Part shown: in pieces, positions 20,985-33,155 of the stretch
Numbering within the stretch: position 1 is the first letter of the stretch
Layout: each line of letters begins with the position of its first letter
NCBI RefSeq assembly: GCF_932294415.1
Contig: NC_065543.1
Location: 47,455,777 to 47,519,776, forward strand
Length of the DNA stretch: 64,000 bases
From: Quercus robur
Taxonomy: Eukaryota; Streptophyta; Magnoliopsida; Fagales; Fagaceae
Direction of reading: 5' to 3'
Translations under genes and position numbers: made by a program
The notes under the pieces: generated by a model
Seen by the model: only the letters and a program-made list of their open reading frames with translations
What the model was told of the DNA's origin: nothing
Database searches by the model: none

Positions 20985-23900
20985 AAATTTTAGATAAGTT
21001 AAAACTTAAGACTTTCAAAGTTATTGTAGAAACGGTGACCGAAGGTCACTTTTCAACACATTTTCTTAGCGAATGCGTCTCACGAAGAACAAGCCAATAA
21101 CGATTTAATTTCAAAAAATTTAATTTCAAGAATATTGATCTCGCGATATAGGAAATATATTTCCAAGCCAAAGTCTTGTGTGAATCGTTAGACTTCCATT
21201 TTTACGCCCCTCCATTGACACATGATTGGAATCTATATTTCAGGTAACTCATTGGGACATATTCAAATGAAAATAAGTCTCTTGATTTCCTTCGAAAGAA
21301 TACAAGATTTGTGTTCAAATTCAAGCTCTGAATTCTTAATTTAGAAAATATTCAGGCCGCGTCTAAAAATTCCTTACCGTTCAAAAGTTATTGTCGAAAT
21401 GGTGAAAGAAGGTCACATTTCAACACATATTCTAAGCGATTATGGCTCGTGAATAAATTGCCACCAATGTATTTTTTACCCAAAATTTGATTTCAAGATT
21501 ATTGATCTCGCGATATAGGTAAAATATTTCCAAACCAAATTTGTGAGCGAATCGTTAAACTTCCATTTTTACGCCCCTACATCGACAGATAATTGGAATC
21601 CGTATTTCAGATAACTTAATGGGACTGATTCAAATGACAATTACTCTCTTGATTTCCATAAAAAAAAAAAAAAAAAATACAAGATTTGTGTTCAAATTCA
21701 GGCTCCGAATTTGTACTTTCGAAAACATTCAGGTCACGTCTAAAAATTCCTTACCATTCAAAAACTATTGTCGAAATGGTGAAAGGTCACATTTCAACAC
21801 ATTTTCTAAGAAATTACGGCTCGTGAATAACTAGCCGATATCATTTTTTTTTTTACCCAAAATTTGATTTCAAGATTATTGATCTCGCGATATGGGAAAA
21901 ATATTTGTATACCAAATTCGTATGCAAAACGTTGAAATTCCATTTTTACACTCCTCCATTGGCACATAATTGGAATCCGTATTTCGGGTAACTCGGTGGG
22001 ACTGATTCAAATGACATTAACTCTCTTGCTTAGCATTGAAAAAAAACAAAATTTGTTTTCAAATTCAAGTTCTGAATCTGTGCTTTCGAAAACATTCCTG
22101 CCGCATCTAAAAATTTCTTACCGTTCAAAAGTTATTGTCGAAACAGTGAAAGAAGGTCACATTTCAACACAATTTCTAAGCGAATACGGCTCGTGAATAA
22201 ATTGCCAGTAATGTATTTTTTACCCAAGATTTGATTTCAAGATTATTGATCTTGCTATATAGGAAAATTATTTCGCCAAATTCGTGAGCTAATCGTTGAA
22301 CTTCCATTTTTACGCCCTTCTATCGGCACATAATTGGAATACGAATTTTAGGTAACTCAGTGGGACTGATTCAAATGGAAATAACTCTCTTGATTTCCAC
22401 CGAAAAAAACAAGATTTGCGTTCAAATTTAAGCTCCGAATTTGTACTTTCGAAAACATTTAGGCCGTGTCGAAAAATTCCTTACAGTTCAAAAGTTAATG
22501 TCGAAATGGTGAAAGAAGGTCACATTTCTACACATCTTATAAGCGATTACGGCTCTTGAATAAATTGCCACTAACGTATTTTTTACCCAAAATTTGATTT
22601 CAAGATTATTGATCTTGCGATATAAGAAAAATATTTCCCAGCCAAATTCGTGAGCAAATCGTTAAACTTCCATTTTTACTCCCCTTAATCGGTAGATAAT
22701 TGGAATCCGTATTTCGGGTAACTCAGTGGGACTGATTCAAATGACAATTACTCTTTTGATTTCCACCAAAAAAAAAAAAACAAGATTTTTGTTCAAATTC
22801 AAGCTCCGAATTTGTATTTTTGAAAACATTCAGGCTGCGTCTAAGAATTCCTTACCATTCAAAAGTTATTGTCGAAATGGTGAAAGAAGGTCACATTTCA
22901 ACACATCTTCTAAGAGATTACGGCTCGTGAATAAATTGCCCCTAACTTATTTTTTACCCAAAATTTGATTTCAAGATTATTGATCTTGTGATATAGGAAA
23001 AATATTTTCAAGCCAAATTCGTGAGTGAATCGTTAAACTTCCATTTTTACACCCCTCCATCGGTAGATAATTGGAATCCATATTTCGGATAACTCGGTGG
23101 GACTGATTCAAATGACAATGACTCTCTTGATTTCCAACAAAAAAAAAAACAAAAAACAAAAAACAAGATTTGTGTTCAAATTCAAGCTTTGAATTTGTAC
23201 TTTCGAAAACATTAAGGCCACGTCTAAAAATTCCTTACCATTCAAATGTTATTGTCGGAATGGAGAAAGAAGGTCACATTTCTACACATCTTTTAAGCGA
23301 TTACGGCTCTTGAATAAATTTCCAATAATGTATTGTTTACACAAAATTTGATTTCAACATTATTGATCTCACGATAATGCAAAAATATTTCCAAGCCAAA
23401 TTCGTGAGTGAATCGTTCAACTTCCATTTTTACGCCCCTCCATCGGCAGATAATTGGAATTCGTATTTCGGATAACTCGGTGGGACTAATTCAAATGGTA
23501 ATTACTCTCTTGATTTCCATCGAAAAAATAAAAGATTTTGTTCAAATTCAGGCTCCGAATTTGTAATTTCGAAAACATTCAGGCCGCGTCTAAAAATTCC
23601 TTACCATTCAAAAGCTATTGTCGAAATGGTGAAAGAAGGTCACATTTCAACACATTTTCTAAGCAATTACGGCTCGAGAATAACTAGCCAATAACGTTTT
23701 TTTTACCCAAAAATTTGATTTCAAGATTATTGATCTCGCGATGTAGGAAAAATATTTCCAAGCCAAATTCGTTTGCAAATCGTTAAACTTCCATTTTTAC
23801 GCCCCTCCATCGGCACATAATTGGAATCCGTATTTTGGATAACTCGGTGGGACTTATTCAAAAGACATTAACTCTCTTGCTTACCATTGAAAAAATACAA

Positions 23901-24661
23901 AATTTGTGTTCAAATTCAAGCTCCGAATCTGTACTTTCAAAAACATTCTACCGCATCTAAAAATTCCTTACCGTTCAAAAGTTATTGTCAAAACAGTGAA
24001 AGAAGGTCACATTTCAACACATTTTCTAAGCGAATACGGCTCGTGAATAAATTGCCACTAACGTATTTTTTACCCAAGATTTGATTTCAAGATTATTGAT
24101 CTCGCTGTATAGGAAAATTATTTCCAAGCCAAATTCATGAGCGAATCGTTAAACTACCATTTTCACGACCCTCCATTGGCACATAATTGGAATCTGTATT
24201 TCGGGTAACTTAGTGGGACTTATTAAAATGACAATAACTCTCTTGATTGCCATCGAAAAAAATACACAATTTGTGTTCAAATTTAAGCTCTGAATCTTTA
24301 CTTTCGAAAACATTCAGGCCACATCTAAAAATTCCATACCGTTCAGAAGTTATTGTCGAAAAAGAGAAGGAAGGTCACATTTCAACACATTTTCTCAGCG
24401 AATACGGCTCGTGAATAAATTGCCACAAACGTATTTTTTACCCAAGATTTGATTTCAAGATTATTGATCTCATAATATAGGAAAATTATTTCCAAGCCAA
24501 ATTCATGAGCAAATCATTAAACTTCCATTCTTAAGCCCCTCCATCGGCACATAATTGGTATCCGTATTTCGGATAACTCAGTGAGACTGATTCAAATGAC
24601 AATAACACTCTTCATTTCCATCGAAAAAATACAAAATTTGTGTTCAAATTCAAGCTCTGAA
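20985..24661. repeat. Satellite array, about 10 copies of a 370-bp monomer
   Basis: The marker GGTCACATTTCAACACAT recurs at about 21043, 21410, 21783, 22155, 22519, 22889, 23271, 23636, 24005 and 24375, spacing 364-382 bp. Other fixed landmarks per monomer are TTGATTTCAAGATTATTGAT, AACTTCCATTTTTACGCCCC and GTGGGACTGATTCAAATGAC. The short frames beginning at each TGGGACTGATT are artefacts of the monomer. The first copy is the most diverged. The array ends abruptly at 24661 inside an LRR gene. Confidence 0.92.
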
Positions 24662-26339
24662 AATTGCCAATGATGTAAGATTTATCAATTGCATAGGAAT
24701 GTCTCCTGTGAGCTTGTTTGAGGAGAGATCTAACCATTCAAGATTAGTTAAATTTCCAAATGATATAGGCATATGACCCATAAGATTATTGTGTGGAGAA
24801 TTTAGCCCTTTAAGTGATCCAAGCTTTCCAATTACCTCTGAAATTTCTCCTTTGAAACTATTGTTGGAAAAATCAATGGTTGTCAATAGAGTTAGTATTT
24901 TCACCACATCAATATAATTCCCTTTAATATCAATCATAATGGAATCTTGATAATAATCATCACCCATATGTTGCAATTTACCTTTCTCCATGTTCCCATT
25001 CATCATGGTTGTTAAATGCGTGAAAAAGTTTGATGGCAAATGACCATGGAATGCATTGTGAGAGAGGTCTATGATTCTCAAATTAGGGAATGAGAATTTA
25101 GTCTTGTGATTGTCTATGGCACCATGAAAGCCGTTTGATCGCAATAAGAGAACCTACAACTCCGAGATATTTTTCAACCAATAAGGGAATGTGTTGTTAA
25201 CCTTGTTAGTGGCAACGTCTAGAATTTCCAATTTTTTGCAATTGACTAATGAATGTGGTAATGGCCCTTCAAATTGATTGTCAATGATTTTAAGACTTCT
25301 AAAGTTATTGCACTTTTCAAATTTTGGGATGGTGCCATGAAAATTGTTATTTCGTAGATCCAAATTTTTGAGATCATTCATGTTTCCCAAACATGGAGGA
25401 ATCATACTAAAATGATTATGAGCGACGTCAAGGTAGTTGATGAAATTGAGATGGCAAAGATAGGAAGGGATTTCTCCACTTAAATTGTTCCTTGAGATTG
25501 AAAAGAAAACAATGTGCAGTGGAAGTACCTGAAGTGGCCAAGTACTTTCGATCAAATTATCCGAAAAATTGAGAAATCTTAAGTTCTTGCAATTCCCAAG
25601 CTCTGATGGAAAGTACCCACCAAATTGTTCTGCCAGAGCAAAATAATTCGAAGATTTTTAAGGTTTCCAAGACCTTTTTGTATTGAACCAGTGAACAAGT
25701 TTTGCGAGAGGGAGATATTTTGGAGGGCGATACAGTTGCCTATTTCAGGTGGGATTTGGTCGGAGAGGAGAGTTTTCCAGATTTTTATGGTTTCAAGCTT
25801 CTTGAGGAGACCAAGACTCGGAGGAAGGGAACCCAAGAAACTTGTTTTGGCTAGGCCTAACATGGTCAACTCAGTACAATTCCAGATTTCTCGGATATAA
25901 TGCCTCCAAGGTCTTGTTCTTACCGGCTCTTATCACTTGGAGGTTCTTCAAGTTGCCTATTGTATTGGGTATTTCTCCATTGAGTTGGTTCTCATAAAGA
26001 GTCAGCCATTTCAAGCTTGTGAGGTTGCCGATTTGAACCAAAATCGAGCCCTCTAGCTGGTTGGAGTTGAGGAGGATTTCTTGGAGCTTAAGCAAGTTGC
26101 AAATCTCAGATGGGATTTCACCGGTTAACGCATTGCCACTCAAGTCCAATTAATTCAGTTCATGTAGTAAGCAATCTCTCTTGGGACTGAACCCGTGAGG
26201 TTTGTTCTAGAAAGTACAACCTTGGTTAATGAAACCAATGAAGAGAGATTAGTTGGAACTATACCATATAAACTCATTGACTTAAGTACCTTAATTCCAA
26301 TTCCGCGAACTCCTTGTTGATGTTGCAAGTGATTCCAAG
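24662..26339 (-). pseudogene. Chimeric LRR receptor, copy 1, main part (pseudogene)
   Basis: Corresponds residue by residue to copy 2 (59642-62581). Reading from 26339 downward: LRRs 1-10 of LRR-XI (RGI-like) type, then directly the Cf-type receptor-like-protein LRRs (TWPLQVLP, FFSISRNNLSGEIPS) and the island. It ends in the LRR after LTSL, where satellite DNA replaces the rest, so cap, membrane helix and tail are missing. Lesions: frame changes near 26150 and 25890; a 1-base deletion near 25610 (GGTACTTTCCATCAGAG against GGTACCATTCCATCAGAG); loss of about ten LRRs between LRR10 and LRR20; and TAG for CGG at about 25154 (SEL*VLLLRSN). The 5' part is separated from 30777-30989 by a hAT-type insertion. 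Confidence 0.9.
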
Positions 26340-26509
26340 TAGGACTGATATTGGTTCAGGTTGGGTAGGGTTTACTGTGACCCGAAACCCGACCCGATAG
26401 AAATTGGGTTTAGCTGCCTGAAAACCGACCCGACCCGAAAAATCAGGTCTGTGATCCAGTCAGTTTTCTTAGTCTCAGGTCGAGTCTCGGGTTGATTTTT
26501 TTATTTTTT

Positions 26510-27716
26510 ATTGTTGCTTGTTAAATGGGAAGTTAAGGTAAGGGTTGCTATTGGGTCATCTCTATTTCAACTTTAGATTTTCCTATCCTTTTTTTTTTTT
26601 TGGTAAACTAGACTTTCCTATCCTTGGCTAAAGCAGGTCGTTTCTTTTGAATGAATTTGCTTATTCATAAAAAAATAAAATAAAATAAAAAATCATTCCT
26701 AGGTTTTAAGATTAGTATTGTCCTAAGCAAATTGGCAACAGCCAAAAACGAAATTTACATATCAATAAAATTGCATGGTCCTTCTCCAATTACCCATCAA
26801 GGAAATTGCAGTGTGACTTAACACATAACACTTCATTCAGTGTTCTTGCAAAATGTATCCTCTGTATCAACTACTATGAATGCAAAACCTTGAAGTTCAC
26901 CAAAATTGATGAAAACAAAGACCAAGTCTTACATTAACAATTATACACACACACACACCTAAAATAAACAATGTCTACTACAATGCCCTACTTATTTTTA
27001 TCAAAGTTCCAACTTTTGACATAAACTCCAAACTATCCAAATTTGTAAATATGGGTAATTGATTTTTCAAGCAAACTATCTATTGGTAAAAAGTCGGTGC
27101 ACATCAAGAATGTGATTGTGACCGAACAAAATCTTCTAGATTTTCCCACACATCCAACACTGCAGTTTTATCTTGGTGTTGCTTATTCTTGCTAATCTAC
27201 ACATTTGCAATATACATTCACATCAAATCTTAATAATAAATGGTCACAGACATTGATATACTCATATCCCATTCAACATAACTAAGATCAAAACAACCAA
27301 CCAGATCAAGAAAAACAGTCCTCACTGAGATAATCTTTACATTCCACTGCTTCACAGTCTTTGCAAACTCCAAATTGTCATCTTCAAACTGCATAAAAAA
27401 TCCTAAAACTGCAAACACTAATCCAACATATAACTCAATGTCAATTCCACAAAGAATACACGATTTCATTTGTTTATAGTTCTATTAGAGCAGTAGCAAC
27501 TATTACAACCAAGGAAAAAAAACCCAAAAAAAAAAAAAAAAAAAAAAACGGATCCAAGAAAATCACATTTGCAATCCACACATTCATACTTTAATTCAAT
27601 GAATCCAAGGAATTGCTTATGTGTTTCCTTATGTTTTTGTTTTTGACTTGCTCTCACCTTGTTCTGATTTCTTAGCTTAATATAAATCCGTATTTACCAA
27701 AAAAAAAAAAAATAGT
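26510..27716. other. hAT interior, left part, no gene recognised
   Basis: AT-rich. Short minus-strand frames (27469-27230 and 27657-27466) look unlike any family I know and include poly(A)-encoded Phe/Lys runs. An A run lies at 27524-27548. Confidence 0.45.
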
Positions 27717-28827
27717 TGAAAGTTCAAAAACGTGTACAAAAACACTTTTGAACGTTTAGACCCCCAAAAACCAACTTAACCAACACAAGCAATATGTCAA
27801 ACAACTAGTGTGCGGAAACTTAACATATGCTATAATATGAAATTGGTTAAACAACTATCTAAGCCATAACAAAATAAAACCACAGCAGATAATGTAAAGG
27901 CAGAGATAGAGAGGAAGGAAGATGCAAACACAAAGATAACACCCGATGTGTTATCGAAGAGGAAACCGAAGACCTCGGCGAAAAACCTCTCCGCCGCCCT
28001 CTAAGCGGTAATCAATCCACTAGAAAATACAGTTGGGATACAAGGACAGCAATAGACCCTCCAAGCCTAATCTACCCAGTGCACCTAAGCCCTCCAAGCT
28101 TCTTGCTCCAACGAGGTTGCGCCGAACCTTTTTCTTTTCTAGCTTCCCGGATTCCGCTACTAGACCATAGCATCAACCAATGAAGATTGGCTTCTTCCTA
28201 ACTGCTTCCCAGAACTCCAAACGACTGTCTCACAGAGATGATAATGGTGAGAACCAGGTTTGGTATAATGCCTCTCAAGGTTTTGACAATGGAGAGGAAG
28301 AGAGTGAGGGAATTTGATGAGACTCTAAGGTATAGATTGTGGGTGAAACAATCTGGTTTTTCTTTAGGGTTTCTCTCTCAAAATTCTCTCTGGAAGCCCT
28401 CTTTCAATTGTGGGTTAAAGGGGTATTTATACTGGAGTGGAGAGGAATGTGAAACGTCAGGTTTTGGCAAAACAGGGGTGGCTCGCGGCTTGACCTCGCG
28501 GCTTGACCAAGTCGCGAGATCCAGTCGCGAGTTAACCGTATGGCCAGTTGTCCTGTTTTGTCCTGTAGTGCTCTAGCTAGCATGACTGTTCATCTTCCAG
28601 CATGCTTGGCACGTGTGCAGCTTCAGGCGGCTTGCAGCCGCGAGTCCACCCGCGAGTCCCAGCCGCGACACTCTGTTTTCTTGCACACTCTTGAGCAAAC
28701 TTCACTCTATCTCACTCACTACCCTTACAACAAATCCACCTAAATACAGGGTTACTAAATGCTGAATTACAAGCAAATTTGGCACGGAATAAAGCCAATT
28801 AGATGGTTGAATAAATTCAACCTTACA
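27717..28827 (-). mobile_element. Solo LTR of a Ty1/copia-like element (1111 bp)
   Basis: Minus strand begins TGTAAGGTTGAATTTATTCA (28827) and ends GAACTTTCA (27717), TG...CA type, with a 5-bp target duplication ATAGT on both sides (27712-27716 and 28828-28832). A TATA box (AGTATAAATACC on the minus strand, about 28424-28435) and a leader follow LTR order. No internal region or second LTR adjoins it, so it is a recombination remnant. Assignment to copia rests on size and terminal sequence and is moderately secure. Confidence 0.8.
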
Positions 28828-29349
28828 ATAGTTCAAGCATTTTATCATGCAACATCCATTAGAAATGAAATAAATCAATAAAATGGAGCTCCAAACAGAG
28901 AATTAAGTCAAATAGATATACAATGGCAAGTTAGCAATACTATTAGTTATTGTTAGCTCCTAACCTCAAGAACAAACTATGAACCTCAACAATGCGATAA
29001 CAAACCAATACAGAATAGAGATAAGAAACAGTTCATTCATTCCCTTAAACAACTAGCACGCATGAAAAATAAAGGACCTTGTACAAAACCACAAATGCCC
29101 ATGTTAAATAACAAAAACGCCCATTATAGAAACTCAAACACCCAAATAGTCAGATTAGACAAAATGTTGAAAACTGGAAAAACAAAATCTAAACAGATGG
29201 TAAAAAGTAAGTTCACACACACCAAAATAGAATGCAAAACGCAGCCTAAATCAGAATCTCTAAATTGTAAACTACACAATGCAATCCCATTTTGCTAAAT
29301 CTTTAATCCAAACCAAACAAACATTTAAAGAAAAAAAATTACCTTTCAC

Positions 29350-29504
29350 TACTTATACACTGACACCCTCAACGCAGGAGTAGGACTCTTGATCGGCTCC
29401 AACAGATCTACAACACGATTAGATTCACGCCTCACAGTCACATCACTCAATTTGTAAGGCTCCGATACCCTTCCGTTTGAGTTCTCCGGCTGAGATAACC
29501 TCTC
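29350..29504 (-). other. Exon-like segment inside the hAT element
   Basis: Minus strand: acceptor TTTTTTTTTGCAG|GAG at 29505, then about 50 open codons (RLSQPENSNGRVSEPYKLSD, later RRESNRVVDLLEP) ending at TAG, with a possible donor AAAG|GTAAT just after. A good donor ACTAG|GTATG lies upstream at 30146/30145, and another exon-like piece near 30550-30505. Codon usage is gene-like and unlike the surroundings, suggesting a captured host gene fragment. The frame from the upstream piece does not join cleanly, so this may be untranslated or broken. Confidence 0.35.
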
Positions 29505-30776
29505 CTGCAATTTTTTTTTAGACAAACAAAAACATAAGGAAAAACATAATCAAAAACCCCAAGCAAAATAGATAAAAATGTTACCAAAACAAAGCACAGC
29601 AAAGATTAACCCACTAGTCTAGCAAAAAAGCTTAGTGGAACACAAAACAAAGATAAATTAACACATTCCCAAAAATTGCAAGTTTTCTTTTTTTATTAAC
29701 AAAAAAGAGAAAAAGGAAACAACCCAACAAGAAAAGCAAAAAACAAATGAAGTTTGCAGCCATTGGGATTGTAAAGGACAAACATTGAGCTACACAATTC
29801 CAGAGATATAAATTGTAAACCCCCCAAAAAAGGCCAAAACAAGAATGAAGAAAAGAGACATAAAATCACCAACACAAAATAAATGAATTAACCAAAACAT
29901 TTGAAGCTACACAAGAACATGAGAACAAACATGAATCATACATATTCCAAAGTTACACCAGCTAAAAGTGTTTTCAGAAGCACCCAGAACCAAATGTGAA
30001 GCACTTAACAGAGAAAATTCATAATTCCTAGTTTAAAAACCCAACTAGAAAAGCCCAAATAAAAACTGATAAAAAAATCTTATCTTTAGCAAAACCCAGA
30101 ACACCCATTGGAGTGAAGCATAGAGAAAACAAGAACTACACATACCTAGTAGCACTGTAGAACAGATCTGGCGGTTTGAAACTACAAAACTCCAACTGGG
30201 TTTTTGTTCTTGTTCAAAGAGAGAACAAAAAACTGCGGGAAAATCCAATAATGTGTATAATGAGTGAAGAAAGAGTAAACCCAAAAAGCAAATAAATAAA
30301 AAATTGAAACTTGAAGGCTTTAGCCGCAAACCCAGATAGAATATATGAAAAAAATTGAAACTTGAAGGCACTCAGATTCAAGTCATCCATAAGTACATAA
30401 ACCCATTATTGAATCAGGTTTAGACTATCACACACACAAACACAACAACACTATCCAAAATCTAAAACCAAACACAAAATGAGAATGATGACTTACACAG
30501 AGATAATTGAGGCCCTGAGGGAGGCAGAGAGCTGAGGGAGGCGGAGAGAACAAACAACAGAGTAGGGTTTTTTTCAAAAGAAAAAATCGAGTTCAGACTA
30601 GTGTACTTATATGACCCGATGACTGACTTGATACCAACCCAAACCCGAAAATAATCTGAAATTAAGACCCAAAACTCGACCTGAATATTCTCAGGCCCGC
30701 CCAAAACCTATCGGTTAGGGTCAGGTCGGGTCGGGTTTTTGGGTGGGCCGGGTCCTTGCTCAGTCCTAATTCCAAG

Positions 30777-30989
30777 CCACCCACATGGAGTTTCATCTGT
30801 TGGGTTCCAATTAGACAAGGCCTTAGTGGGTCCATTCAGGCTTTGCTTCCATGGAAGAAGGGCTTCACCTTGTGGATTAACTGCAAAAGCTACAAAAGGG
30901 TTCAAGAGGGGAAGGATGATTGTTAAGAAGGAGAAGAGGGTGATCCATGGATTTAGTTGAAGTGTAATGAGAGGGAGGAAAGTACACAA
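30777..30989 (-). pseudogene. Chimeric LRR receptor, copy 1, N-terminal part
   Basis: ATG at 30989. The signal peptide and LRR N-terminal cap match copy 2 closely (NPFVAFAVNPQGEALL, LSNWNPTDETPCGWLGI). The frame breaks after GWLGI, where the hAT element begins; the gene continues at 26339. The start region carries an extension (MCTFLPLITLQ) relative to copy 2, which starts MPLNPWNN. Confidence 0.88.
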
Positions 30990-31491
30990 AGGAAGAGGGG
31001 TTGGTTGTGTTTGAACTAAAAATGTTGGTTCAGTTGAGGCTAGGGAGAGACAATGAGAGGAACCAAATCATATATTGTGGGCTACAAGCTTGTAGTAACA
31101 ATATTTTAATTTCTCTATTTCGATTTAAATTCTAATCCAAGGATTGGTATGGCGGTTTGGCCCCCCAAAACGAAAAACCCAGACTTTCGCTTTTCACGTA
31201 AAAATGTTTTATAATGCATGTAATGATGCACAGAATACAAAAGAAAAAAAAAATCCACTCCATTTGATGGTTAATTGAATTTTATGTCACATTCTCTATA
31301 AAATATTCACTGTGAACCTTTTTCGAACAAGTTTAAATAAATCCGTTGGGTTTTCATTTTGATTTAATCATCTAACATTATTTCTCCTTGCTAGATGGAT
31401 GCTTCACGGTCCCATGGAACAATATTTTCATCATGATGATTACAAATTAGTATTATTTTTGTATAATGTGTAGATTAATAAAATATTGTAT

Positions 31492-31532
<41 letters not shown>

Positions 31533-32880
31533 AAACAAACAAACAAACAAAAATATAATTGAAAATGAACGATAAAATACATGGTAAAAATGAAAAATTA
31601 CTTTATGTTACACAGAGAAATGAAGTTATGTAAGACTGAGATTTATCACAACCTAAAAAGTATAATGGATTATTAAAATAATCTAAATAAATAATAAAAT
31701 TTTTAATTTTTTTTGCACTTTTGGTAATACTAGTTTGGGTTGCAATGCAAGGTATGTGCTGCACCTTAAGCAAGAAAAATAAGATAATATATTTTTTGGA
31801 AGAAGTATGAAATCATGTACTTAAATTTAGTATAGTTATTTACCATATGAATATCTGTTTAATATAATAATTTCTTAGATCCTATTTTACTAAAAGTGAT
31901 ATTTACTCACGAAAAAATTATGCTAAGAATGATAATGAATGTCATCATCTTCCAATAATAAACAATTAAGTTTTGATAAGACATTGCCACAATATTTAAA
32001 ATTTCATAATGAATGATATATGCTATAATTGAAACTTTTCATCAAATTAAATACCTACAACCATCTACAATGAATATTTTGTTATTCATATTTCCTAATT
32101 TATCATCTTATTTTATAAGTGTAATTACGTTTGGTACATAGTAATGATTATTATATAGGAATAGAAATAAGTATTACATAGAATACATTAAGTTGAAATG
32201 TAATAAGTATTATTATTCATTAGTTTGGTGACCATTTAGGAATAGAATCCTGAATATGCATCCTCAATTTAGTAGAGAATAAAAGGAAGGTGTAATTAAA
32301 TCATTTTTAAGTCAAATTTCCTAAAATACACTTATTTTAGGGTGTTCAAAATAGAGTTAATAATTATCAACAGGGAAAATTTCTTTTCTTTTCTTTTAAA
32401 AATGTGGCAACTAATGGCTTTTTAGGAAATTTTTTTAAAAAGTTATTACATAAGGTAAAGGAATAGATATTCAGTACTTTTGATAATGAATAGTTATTTC
32501 TCATTTTGAAGAATAGCTATTCATAAGGAATAATTATTCATTGTAATAAAAACATAACCAAACAACTGAATAGTTATGTCATAGGAATATCTATTACATT
32601 ACAGTGTCTATTACAGTCTACCAAACGTGCCCTTATAAATCTAGAAGATTTAAACCTCTAGTAAATTAGTGTTCTCTAGGTAGCAAATAGAGACCATACA
32701 TCACCATTCTTGCTTTCCAAGTATTACCATCACATAAAACTCAAAATACATGAATAAATTTTTGGGACATTTAAGACATTAATTGCACAACGAAATTTTC
32801 TAAGAGTCATAAGTTTTCATTAAAGTTTAACTAAAACAGTAATAGTAGGCATATATGCTCATTTACATAAAATTGTGCTT
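30990..32880. repeat. Duplicated upstream flank of LRR copy 1
   Basis: Positions 31055-32125 and 32637-32850 match 62670-63715 and 63795-64000 with few changes, for example AACAATATTTTAATTTCTCT and TGGTAATACTAGTTTGGGTT. The duplication therefore includes at least 1.9 kb upstream of the LRR gene. An A run with AAAC repeats lies at 31495-31550. The stretch 32127-32636 is unique to this copy. Confidence 0.88.
32127..32636. mobile_element. MITE-like insertion, about 510 bp
   Basis: Present in copy 1 flank but not in the corresponding place of copy 2 (after GTAATTACG at 63715). Ends ACGTTTGGTA and TACCAAACGT are perfect inverted repeats, and the inside has further mirrored runs (TATTCATAAGGAATA). 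No gene. The copy-2 site holds a different 80-bp spacer, so the exact empty site is unclear. Confidence 0.6.
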
Positions 32881-32884
32881 AGAA

Positions 32885-33119
32885 AGTGAATTTTGGCTCA
32901 ACAAATTAAGACATTACCAAAAAAGAAACTTAGGAATACAACAAAATGTTATAATATTTTCATATTACATTTATTTTTAGCTATGGAGGGCCCTGGTATG
33001 ATATTTTATTATTTTATTTTAAAGCAATGCTATGTTCACAACATTTTAATAACAAATCTTAGGATGCAAATTGTTATTTGTTTTAAGCTGGGCCAACCAC
33101 TTTAAATCATGCATTAAAA

Positions 33120-33155
<36 letters not shown>

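Larger units (their letters stand above)
26340..30768. mobile_element. hAT-type DNA transposon, 4.4 kb, non-autonomous
   Basis: Terminal inverted repeats TAGGACTGA (26340) and TCAGTCCTA (30768) are flanked by an exact 8-bp target duplication ATTCCAAG (26332-26339, 30769-30776) within the LRR gene. Both subterminal regions (26375-26500; 30610-30755) carry many copies of ACCCGACCCG/CGGGTCGGGT, the kind of motif hAT transposases bind. No transposase is visible. The interior holds a solo copia LTR (27717-28827) and spliced-exon-like segments (29350-30550). Without the solo LTR it would be about 3.3 kb. Confidence 0.85.

Noticed and set aside
21619-24084. Repeated small plus-strand frames starting MGLIQM...
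   Set aside because: They start at the same point of each satellite monomer but differ in frame and length between copies, so no protein is conserved.
20985-24661. CRISPR-like array
   Set aside because: The units are whole 370-bp monomers with no alternating unique spacers, and this is plant nuclear DNA.
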